A stretch of DNA of 21,052 bases from a virus, in IMG/VR virus record IMGVR_UViG_3300006753_000100, positions 1-21,052 of that record, one strand, 5' to 3'. A model generated the notes under the pieces. It was not told the DNA's origin. It ran no database searches and saw only the letters and a list, made by a program, of their open reading frames with translations. How positions within the stretch are numbered: position 1 is the stretch's first letter; the number at the start of each line of letters is the position of its first letter. This document shows positions 1 through 9,400 of the stretch, in pieces. The position numbers and the translations under genes were made by a program.

Positions 1-26
1 AAGATGAAAATACCAAGGAGGGTTTA

Positions 27-224
27 ATGGCTGTTCAAGTAAAAAAGTGGTATATGTCCAAGACGATATGGCTGAATATGCTGGCTATAGCGGTAACGGT
101 GGTACAGGCCTTACAGGGTCAGCCGTGGTTGCCGGTTGAGACACAGGTGCTTATACTCGCTGTGCTTAATGCTCTTGTTCGTTTTGTTACTAATACCTCA
201 ATTACAGGAAAGTTGGCTAAGTAA
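27..224 (+). CDS. Small two-helix membrane protein, holin-like
   Basis: A 65-residue protein with two hydrophobic stretches, about residues 13-29 and 41-54, joined by a short Gly/Pro/Gln turn, and a basic N-terminus (KVKK-like). The pattern SKTIWLN...LNALVRFVTNTSI is one I recall from small phage membrane proteins usually labelled holin. If so, it would sit in the host inner membrane and form lesions that time lysis, but no endolysin gene is visible to support this. The start is preceded by a strong AAGGAGGG site at 15-22. The ATG overlaps a TAA at 25-27 that closes a frame open to the window's left edge, so an upstream gene may end there. It ends in a TAATG overlap with the terminase gene. 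A non-lytic small membrane protein is the alternative. Confidence 0.6.
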   Translation: MAVQVKKWYMSKTIWLNMLAIAVTVVQALQGQPWLPVETQVLILAVLNALVRFVTNTSITGKLAK

Positions 225-1576
225 TGCCTGCAACCACAAAGACCAAATCACATAAAGAGATTCCGGTAAATATTGATGCCTTTGCCCGGATGACGCCAGA
301 GCAAAAGAAGGACTTGTTCGAAAAGCTGACGCCGAAAGAGAAAGGGGCGTTGCTTTATAAATGGGAGTTCTTTGCCAGAGAGAAACAACTGCCGCCTGCC
401 GCCGACTGGCATATCTGGCTTATACTCTCAGGCCGTGGCTTTGGCAAGACCAGGGTTGGCACCGAAATGGTACGCAAGTGGGCAGAGCTGGGTTACTCGC
501 CGATTGCGCTGGTAGGGCAGACAAAAGCGGATGTCAGGGATACTATTATTGAGGTAGGAGACAGTTCTATCTTAAAAGTATCTCCGCCCTGGTTCACGCC
601 GCAGTATGAGCCGTCAAAGAGGCGCCTGACATGGCCTAACGGTGTGCAGGGCATTATATATAGTGGTGATGAGCCTGACCAGTTAAGGGGTCCGCAGCAT
701 GCCAAGGCTTATGTGGATGAATTAGCCAAGTTCCAGTATGCGCAAGAGACATGGGATAACTTGATGTTCGGACTCAGAACCGGCGATAAACCGCAAGTGG
801 TGGTAACTACTACGCCAAGGCCGGTACAATTACTGCTGGATCTGATGAAAGACCCTAATGTAACGGTTACAACGGGGCATACCCTTGAAAATCAAGATAA
901 CCTGGCACCTGAATTTCTTGATTATGTTATGCAGCGGTACCAGGGGACAAAACTGGGTCGACAGGAACTTGCCGGTGAGGTATTATCTTCAACAGAGGGG
1001 CTTGTTTATGATGCTTTTAAACCAGAAATGTGTATTATCCCAAGATTCGCAATCCGCCCCGAGTGGCCAAGATATTTTGGAATGGACTTCGGAAGGGTCA
1101 ATACAGCGGCGGTATGGTACGCCATGGAACCGGCAACCGGCTTTTTATATCTCTATCGGACTTATCTCAGGAAAGCCAGTGTTGTGGAACACGCTGGCAG
1201 GTTTCGCGAAATGAGCCAAGGTGAGATAATGAGGCGCCGGGTAGGCGGTAATCACCAGGAACAGGAAGCCAGGGACGGTTATACCATTGCTGGCTGGCCG
1301 GTGCTGGAGCCAAAGATAAGCAATGATCGGTGGGAGAGAATACGCCGGGTTAATTCACTGCATGCGCAGAGTAAGGTATACGCCTTTTCTGACTTGAATG
1401 ACTATATAGACGAAAAACTGACTTTTTCCTACGAAGTCAATAAAGAGGACTCTATAACCGATAAGATACATAACGAGTCGGCATATCATTTAATGAGTGC
1501 TGAAAGTTATCTGTTATCAGAATTCAAGCCTGATATGGGCAACAATAACGTGATAGAACCTGTCTGGTACTATTAG
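224..1576 (+). CDS. terL: Terminase large subunit (TerL), ATPase plus nuclease
   Basis: The DNA-packaging motor, an N-terminal ATPase and C-terminal RNase H-like nuclease that docks on the portal. Walker A is SGRGFGKT at residues 69-76. Walker B is AYVDEL at 162-167, with D165 and catalytic E166. The coupling motif VVVTTTPRP is at 192-200. The nuclease domain opens at FGMDFG (D288). Downstream, AGWPVLEP (356-363) and FSDLNDYIDEK (388-398) are segments I recall from one TerL branch in environmental phages. The 450-residue length is normal. Near the end HLMSAESYL has Ser425 where relatives I recall carry Asp. The start overlaps the upstream stop (TAATG), with only a weak AGGAAAG nearby, so coupling is likely. 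No small terminase gene is visible; it may lie to the left. Confidence 0.95.
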   Translation: MPATTKTKSHKEIPVNIDAFARMTPEQKKDLFEKLTPKEKGALLYKWEFFAREKQLPPAADWHIWLILSGRGFGKTRVGTEMVRKWAELGYSPIALVGQTKADVRDTIIEVGDSSILKVSPPWFTPQYEPSKRRLTWPNGVQGIIYSGDEPDQLRGPQHAKAYVDELAKFQYAQETWDNLMFGLRTGDKPQVVVTTTPRPVQLLLDLMKDPNVTVTTGHTLENQDNLAPEFLDYVMQRYQGTKLGRQELAGEVLSSTEGLVYDAFKPEMCIIPRFAIRPEWPRYFGMDFGRVNTAAVWYAMEPATGFLYLYRTYLRKASVVEHAGRFREMSQGEIMRRRVGGNHQEQEARDGYTIAGWPVLEPKISNDRWERIRRVNSLHAQSKVYAFSDLNDYIDEKLTFSYEVNKEDSITDKIHNESAYHLMSAESYLLSEFKPDMGNNNVIEPVWYY

Positions 1577-1588
1577 GGGGTAACGGTT

Positions 1589-3268
1589 ATGGCTATGAAC
1601 GAAGCAGAAGCCTTACAGGCTATAAAAGATAAAGAAATAGAGTTCGGTAAACTATACGAGCGTATGGACAAGGACGCTGACCTTGCCAAAAGGAAAAAGT
1701 ATGTAATGGTAGATGACCAGGGCAAGAGAATACCGAACTGCGATCATGTAACATTGCCGAAAGCCGCTATCTTCTCCAATCGCGCCAACGCTATTACCAC
1801 AGCAGCTAACCAGCAGATTATAGTTTCCGGGGCAGGGCTGAAAGATGACAAGACTTCCAAGATAGAAACATTCTACCGAAACTGCTACACCATTGCCGAT
1901 GACCTGCTTAGGCTGCGTAACATGCCTCCGGCTTTTACCTTTCACTCGCATAACGTCAATACCAGGGGCAGGATAGGGCAGAGAGTTATTGTAGAGATAG
2001 ATGAGGAAGGTAAATTGAAGGTAGATATAGTGCCGATGGACTACAGGTTTGCCTCTTATGACTTTGATGACACCGGTCTTGCGTGGCACTCTTATAAAAC
2101 TACCAGAAGCCGGTCTGCAATAGAAGCTACTTACGAAATAGGGGTAAAAGGAAAAACAGGGGAAGTGCGGGATTACTGGAGCAGGGAAGCAAATTATGTT
2201 TATGTCGATGGTGAGGTTGTGCTATCAGAGGCAAACCTCAATGATGAAGTACCGGTAGCCATGTCTTATTCTCCGGCCGGGCTGATGTTCCTTGACGATG
2301 ACGTTGAAGAAAACAGGGGGGAGTCGATATTTTGGCTAAACCGCAATATGTACGCTGAGGCCAACAAGATTATCTCCGTGATTCAGACATTAAACTCAGG
2401 TGCCTTGTTCCCTCCACTGCAAAAGGAATACGAAGAAATACCGAATGAGAAACCGCCATCACCGCTTGGTGGATCTAGAACCATTGTGCCGGTAAAGAAG
2501 GGGGAGATGTACCACCCCATGCCGAGGGAAGATGTATACCAAGCGACAAAGATGGCATGGTCTATTGTCGACTCCCATATCCAGCAAGGCAGTTTCTCCA
2601 CTATTGAGTTCGGCACACTACAGTTTCCATTATCAGCCGTAGCACTGGAGAATTTAGCTGAAGGGAGGGAACTCGTATTGGCCCCGGGGTTGCAATCACT
2701 ATCCGAAATGTATTTAGAAACTTGCAATAAGATAAAGAGACAGTTTGTTAAACTGGGTAAGACAGTAGAACTAAAAGGCAAGGGCAAGAGCGCTTCATAC
2801 TCTCCGTCTGATATTGATATTGATTGCGATATATCGTTCCGTTACTTTACCGGTTCAAGAAAGTATGCGCTGGCTGGGATTTCAGAGGCTCAGGCAATCG
2901 GCAGCCTGGTAAGTGATGACTACAAGAGACGTGAACTGATTAAGATTGAGAACCCGGACGAGGAAGCGTCCAAACTGGATGCTCAAACCGCCGAAGAAAT
3001 GCATCCGGAACTTAAGATCTACAACCAGATTAAAGGCTTTATAGATGGGGAACGGTGGGCCGAGGCTTGGATGGCTTATCTGAAACTGCAAAAGATAATG
3101 CTGGCCGAATACGCGCCGCAGGAAACTCAGGCACCTAAAGAGAAACAACCGCAAGGAGGGCAAATCCCGTTATTCTCAGGCTCTCCGAGTAAGGTGAGCG
3201 GAAGACAGCCCGGAGGTATCGCCCCCAATCAAGAAGCAAATAACGCTGAAAGCATGGCGGTGGAATAA
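1589..3268 (+). CDS. Portal protein
   Basis: A 559-residue protein directly after TerL, of the size and position of a phage portal, the dodecameric ring at the capsid vertex through which DNA passes. An N-terminal helical and beta region includes a DYRFASYDFDDTGLAW segment typical of portal wings. A long helix follows at about residues 243-275 (RGESIFWLNRNMYAEANK onward), then a second helical segment rich in Ala/Leu around VALENLAEGREL. The C-terminus (about 515-559) is Gln/Pro/Gly-rich and probably disordered. The start has a TAGGGGG element 8 bases upstream at 1574-1580; an in-frame ATG at 1595 is a weaker alternative. No fusion to a MuF or protease domain is seen. The assignment rests on position and fold-level resemblance, not on a diagnostic catalytic motif. 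Confidence 0.85.
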   Translation: MAMNEAEALQAIKDKEIEFGKLYERMDKDADLAKRKKYVMVDDQGKRIPNCDHVTLPKAAIFSNRANAITTAANQQIIVSGAGLKDDKTSKIETFYRNCYTIADDLLRLRNMPPAFTFHSHNVNTRGRIGQRVIVEIDEEGKLKVDIVPMDYRFASYDFDDTGLAWHSYKTTRSRSAIEATYEIGVKGKTGEVRDYWSREANYVYVDGEVVLSEANLNDEVPVAMSYSPAGLMFLDDDVEENRGESIFWLNRNMYAEANKIISVIQTLNSGALFPPLQKEYEEIPNEKPPSPLGGSRTIVPVKKGEMYHPMPREDVYQATKMAWSIVDSHIQQGSFSTIEFGTLQFPLSAVALENLAEGRELVLAPGLQSLSEMYLETCNKIKRQFVKLGKTVELKGKGKSASYSPSDIDIDCDISFRYFTGSRKYALAGISEAQAIGSLVSDDYKRRELIKIENPDEEASKLDAQTAEEMHPELKIYNQIKGFIDGERWAEAWMAYLKLQKIMLAEYAPQETQAPKEKQPQGGQIPLFSGSPSKVSGRQPGGIAPNQEANNAESMAVE

Positions 3269-3270
3269 TA

Positions 3271-3459
3271 ATGATAAAAAAACTAACCTTGAAAGAAGTC
3301 GATAACTGGATTACCCAGGTAAACGCACTGCGAGGGCAAGATAATGCAGTGCTGAAAAGGCCACCCGATATAGCCAAGATACTTATGGAGGGACGGGTCC
3401 CAAGCAAAACGCCGACTATGAGACGCACTATTGGGGAAAGTAAAAACCAAGAGGAATAG
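3271..3459 (+). CDS. Small hypothetical protein between portal and giant gene
   Basis: A 62-residue basic, probably helical protein that I do not recognise. It begins 2 bases after the portal stop, has only a weak GGTGGA upstream, and ends 5 bases before the giant gene, so it is probably translated by coupling. The N-terminal half has an alternating hydrophobic/charged pattern (LKEVDNWITQVNALRG), and the C-terminal half is basic and Pro-rich. The tight packing supports a real gene. It could be a portal- or head-associated accessory protein, but nothing in the sequence shows this. Confidence 0.6.
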   Translation: MIKKLTLKEVDNWITQVNALRGQDNAVLKRPPDIAKILMEGRVPSKTPTMRRTIGESKNQEE

Positions 3460-3464
3460 AGGTA

Positions 3465-6400
3465 ATGCCAAAAATCCAAATCGGTGGGACGAGACGTAGG
3501 AAAAAGTCAAGAGACTTAGATGCCCTCAGGAAATGGGAAACAGATGCTGAAGCAGCTTTAGAATGGATAGCGGAAGAGGCTGCCTCGTTCCGTAGGGAAG
3601 CGGAAGAAGATACGCTCACGAATCTTCTGGCTAAACATTTTGAAGCAACAGAAGATAAGCCTTTTACCTTAGATACTGAACAGGCACGGGCGTATGGTTT
3701 TAAAATACCTGATACATGGAAGGTCAAAGCTTACGGAGAACTAACCGATAAGGGAGGAGGGTCCAGTCAAGTATCTGCCAGGTTCAGCGAAATAACCCCT
3801 ACCGGTTGGGAGATAGATGCGGATTTAAACGTGTTATCTCCTAGTGGGGAGCAGTACAACTTGGAAGATATTAAGACATGGGAAGATGCGGATAAAACCG
3901 CCACAGGACTCCTGGGAAGATACTGGAGACAGTGGGAAAACGAATGGAAGGGGATGGCTCCGCCGTCTGAAGAGAAACAACCCTATCTTTGGAGGGAATG
4001 GATTAAAACAGAAACTGATGCAATACCCGATGCAATATCCGAAGAGACAGTTGATATGGCGAGGGCGGAACCCACTGGTATTATATGGGATTCTGAAAAG
4101 GAATTGTATGTTCCTGCTACACTGGACTTACAGGTAACAAGGGATTTCTATACACGATTTCCTGAGTTGTTACCTGAAGGAATATCACCCGCATTAACCT
4201 TTGATGAATTCGATGCTTTAATAGCAGAGCAATCTTTAAAAATGGAACAATTTAATGAATCCATGCTGGCAGTATTTCCCGAACTGCTCTCTTCGATACC
4301 GAAAGACCAGCATGATAATATTACTTCTGCTTTTGTCAATGAAGTAATCGTAAATCCCGAAGTTCAGGATATATTTACTAACACAGTCTTAGAAATAGGC
4401 AGAACCGCAGAGACAGAACTATTATTAAAAACCTTTAATCTCTCCGATTCCGATATTGATGAGTTCTTCGGTATTCCGAGCGATGCTGAAATAATAGAAA
4501 CTCCACAATCTGTTGTTCGCCCTGAGCCTGAATGGGAGAACGCACTAACCGGGGAAATTATTACTCAGTCGGAAATAGATAAGCGGTTCCCTAAAGGTAG
4601 CGAGATAGGGCTGGATGAGTGGAGGTTGACTGCTGAGACAGGGCGTAATTATTGGAATGTATTTAAGATATTCGGTGAAGGACTAACTAAATTACCGAAA
4701 CAGTTGGCGGCATCGGTAGCAACGGCAGTTCAAAGTTTTGGTGGGGCAAGTGTTGTAAACAAAGATTGGGCTGACAATCTAGTTAAGGAAGCCAACACTG
4801 ACCTTAATAAATTTGTTCAAGATACGATAGACCAATATGGTGGCATGAGGTTACCAATCAATGTAGATGATATAGCTATGCTACCGCAAAACATGGCCTT
4901 CTCACTAACATCTATGGGTGCAGGTTTGGTTACAGGTGGACCTATTGCTCTTTTACCTGTTCCTTACGCAAGGGCGGCAGCATGGGGCGTTGGTTCGATA
5001 GCATCAGGAGCAGCAGCCTTCAATATGGCATCTTACCAGATTATGCAGCAGTACCTTGAATTAAAGAATGAGGAAATGAAGGGAACTGCCGACCGGGAAC
5101 TAACACTCGAAGAAGAAAATACGCTGAAGCGAGACTTTGCCGGGTTAGCTACCAAGTATGGATTATGGGAAGCTGTACCTGAAGCTATCAGCAACTTGGC
5201 CTTTGCTAAGTTATTGACCTTGCCACTTGGTAAAATGATAGGCAAAAATATGGCCTCTCAGGTTTTACAAAAGGTGGCTGGCATGTATGGACAGGAATTG
5301 CTCACTGAGACTATAACTCAGAAAGGGCAATCTGCTGTCGAAATTGAAGCAGGGCTAAGAGAAGGGGAGATAACCTGGGTGGAAGCCTTCAAGGAAATAG
5401 CACCGCAGACATTCTTGTTGACTACTGTGCTTGGTGGCGCCGGCAGCATAAGTGTAGCGGCAGTCAGCAGGATAAAGAAGTCGCTGAAACAAGAAATTAG
5501 TGAGGAACCATTATTTAAGGAAATAAACAATAACATAACTGAGGATGTATTCGCCGAAGTAGAGGCTCATGCGGCAGAAGTTGAGGTAGCTGCTGAACCT
5601 ATCGTAACTCCCACTGAGCCAGGTGTTACACCCACCCCACCTAAAGGGGTAGAGGGTGAAGCGTTCTTGTACCATGTTACTCCTACTGAATATGTAGAGG
5701 GCATAAAAGAGCATGGGCTTGTTCCTATGGCTAGACCCTCAAACTGGGTGAAAGCTGGCGATAAAACCCGATATGGCAAAGGGGAGATTTATACATTTGA
5801 AAACCAAACTGATGCCGCTCGTTTCGCTGCTAGTATGGATTGGGAAGTTAATGGCGAGATGGGAAGTGGGAAGATTTCCATAGTTCGTTTGAAAAGAACT
5901 GGAGATTGGACAATAGATACAAATGACCCAATAATGCAAGCTGGGCGTAAAGGTAACTGGCTTAAAACTATGATAGGAGTTAAAGCGGAAGATATTGATG
6001 TTAGTGTTCCGCTTACAAATGAAGTAACCAAGCAATTAACTAGATTAGATCCAGAGGTCAACCTTTTTGGAATCCCCACCCCAGAGGTTACACCCACCCC
6101 CCAGTCTGTAACACCTGAAGCTGATGAAATCTCACAAGTTACGCAAACTGATAGGGCTGCTGGAGCGGTAGGGGCAAAGGCAATTACTCCGAGACATGTC
6201 GGACAAACATCATCCAAGGGCGAAACTATCCTTGACTTTGGGTCAGGTAAAGTACCTATTCATACTGACGTTTTAAGGGAACAGGGATTTAATGTTACAC
6301 CTTACGATATAGGCAAGAATGTAGTTGAGGGCGTTCACGATGTAAATGCTCTCACCAAAACCTACGACACAGTATTTGCCAGTAATGTTATAAATGTTGC

Positions 6401-9400
6401 ACCATCGAAGGCTTTTCTAAGGAAGACTTTGGGTGAAATAAGTGGTTCAGTTAAAGAGGGTGGTAGGGCAGTCTTTAATTATCCAGTAGACCCTCGTAAA
6501 TTAAAACTATCCAATGCTGAAATGGAAGCGATAATTAAAGAGTTTTTCCCCAGTGTTACTAAAGTTGGAGGAACAGCCCAAGCACCTATATGGGAAGCCT
6601 CGGGGGTAACCCCTACGCCTGTTACAGAGCCTGTGGTAGCCCCTGAAGTAACCCCATCTGTGGAAGCCGCCCCCGCACAGCCTGTAGCCGAAGCAGGGGA
6701 GCCATCAACTCTAGACCCTTCTGCCCTACAGGATATACAGCCGTTTAGTGTGGAGGAAATACAGGCTACATTCAATGTGGATGCCGATGTGGCTGTGGCT
6801 ATAGATTTCATAGCAAGAGAAGCAGCCCTTGACTTGAGTAAGGTGAAGTTATCCTCTCAACCGACACGGGCAGAGGATGCATTATGGCAGTTAGCCCCGA
6901 AGTACCAAGCGATGCTAGAGGCTAACAGAGCCAACGAACCGATTGTGCAGGAGGCACTGGCTACTCAGAAACTAATGGATAATGAGCCGACTCTCTGGAA
7001 ACTAAACCCGACAAAGAGGTGGTTTGAAGCCAACGCTGAATATGTATACTCCGTAGACCCAGACCTGCTGTGCCAGCGTTCAGAGGGGACAGATGCCGCC
7101 GTGCATTACTTAAAACAGCTTCTAGGACAAAGATATACCAAGGATATGGGCTGGGAAGTGATAACCCGTGCCAATGAACAGGATTTGCAGACCCCTTGCC
7201 CACAGTGCTTCGTGTTTTCAGGCAGAACGAAGACGGGTACATCGCACCAAAAGAAGTACCTCGTGGGTCTTGGGGGGTACTCTGGGGAAATAATACGCCT
7301 AGACCAGACCACTATTGACAGGTTAGGGGATGAGGGATGGAACCTACTCCGCCATTTTAGTTCCGCTGACTTCAAGGTGGAGCATACCGCTGGCATGGTG
7401 ATGGAGTTTATGGATGCGGCAAATCGGGGGTTGGCAGTAGGGGGGTACAGTAAACAGGGAGATGTTGCCCGCATATTCGGGGACGCCAACTTCTATGTCA
7501 ATTTGAGCGTTGGGCGTAACATACAAATAGGGATGGATATGAACGAAGCTATTGCCCTTCGGAACAAGTATGATTCCGTCGGGATAATCTATGTTCCGTT
7601 CCACAACGATGAGATGTTAGAGGCTCTGAGGAATTCTAATGTAGACCATGTTATCGGCTGGCATACCTCTGGTCAGCAAATTAAGGAACTTGCGACAAAG
7701 GTCTCGGGAAAGATAGTTAATTATCAAACAGAGAGACTACCTGCACTGAAGGGAGACCCTCGGCAGAAGGGGGCTCCGCCCCACCTCAGGGTCAAGGTGT
7801 CAGAGGCAAAAGGAGATGTCGAGACTTATGTTCGGCTGACTGAAGAGAGGGGGCTGGTAAAGCCTTACAACACGATATACGACCTGCTGGGAGACAATGA
7901 GAAGCACCTCTATATGAAACTGGTGGGGGTCGAGTACGGTAAGTTCGGGCAACAGATGCCGTTTAAGCTACCTGACCCGTCCAAGGTGAATTTTGATTTC
8001 ATCCCTGAGGCAATAAAGAACCGTAAGGTATCCCTTGCTGCTACTGATTCTGATTTTATCAAAATAGCCAAACAGATGGTATCCGAGGTGCAGGCAGGCA
8101 CTTTCACTCGTGGCGATGCCACTCCATTAGTAGAGCAGGGTAGCTTAGTATTACAGCAGGACACCAGAGGCTCTACAGAGTTCCTGAAGGACGGGACTGC
8201 CATTATCAGGGGGTTGGAGAGTGCTGATGTATCCACGGGCATCCACGAAATAGCCCATGTTATCAGGAGGCAGTTAGTAAACAGGGATGTACCCGCAACG
8301 GGGCGTAAACTGACTACCGAACAGATAGAGTTAGTGGAGAAATGGGCTGGGGCTAAGAATGGGAAATGGACAACCACCGCTGAAGAGAAGTTTGCCAAGG
8401 GATTTGAGAGATATCTCCGTGACGGAAAAGCCCCTAATAAAAAATTGGAAGCTGTATTCGCCCAGTTTAAGCAGTGGCTGACAAGTATCTACAGAAATCT
8501 TCGCAAGTCAAAGATGGACATCAAGATATCAACGGAAATGAGGCAAGTATTCGATAAAATACTTGGGGCAGAAGCAGTCACACAACCTGCTGAAGTGGTA
8601 GCACCAGAAAGAGAGATTGTTGCTGAAGGTGGTGTTCCTGTTAGTCCTGATGCACTTGTACCTCAAGGGGTAGTTGATAACATAGGAGTAATAAAAGACA
8701 TAGGCATAAAGGAGAAAGGAAGAACCTCACGCAAAGTCTTTGAAAGGATGGGATTGCCAGTGCTTGCTAGAAGTCTACAAGTGGCTGAGGTGCTTGTGCT
8801 GGAAGAAAAAATACAAGGAAGCAAAGAGTTGAGAAAAATCTTCGGATCTATTGATAAGAAAAAGTGGTCAATTATATTCCGAAAGGCAGACAGTGGAGAA
8901 AGTTTGACTGGTCTTTTATGGGAAGAGAAAAGGGCAGTCAATCATGTTCGTAAGTGGGCTGATGTTTGGGCTGATAGAAAGAACTTACCGCGGGAAAAGC
9001 GCATTAAGAATTATATTCCGCATCTGTTTGAACAAGAAATGATTGACCAACTGAAAAGGGGTGAGGATATTGCCCCTGAATTAGCCCTCATGTTAGAGGA
9101 AAGAACAAAGAGTGGCATAACAGACCCATTTTTGAAGAAACGGTTGGGTGCAGTTGGTTTTATCGAAGATCCGGTTAGGGCTATGGAAGCCTATGAAGCT
9201 GCTGCATTAAGGGTAATATACTATGAGCCGTTACTACAGAAGATTAGTGCTATTGCCAACGACTCCAAGCAACCAAAATCGGTACGCGATTGGTTGAAGG
9301 AATACTCAAGGCGGCTAACAGATGAACCATCTACGATGGATAAAGAGAGCAATACTACGATATTGGAAGGTGCTGAAATTATCAGAAAGCTACCAGGCAT

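Noticed and set aside
3465-4450. MuF-type head protein at the N-terminus of the giant gene
   Set aside because: Position would fit, but I could not find the conserved MuF C-terminal motif pattern in these residues.
5789-6217. 142-codon minus-strand open frame with Gly/Val/Pro runs
   Set aside because: Its composition is the reverse reading of the Pro-rich linker and ADP-ribosyltransferase-like region.
7769-7782. GGGGC/GCCCC hairpin
   Set aside because: Only 5 bp with a 3-base loop inside coding sequence and no T-run; not a terminator.
7910-8398. 162-codon minus-strand open frame
   Set aside because: Antisense to the zincin region of the giant gene, Ser/Pro/Ala-rich as expected of a shadow.
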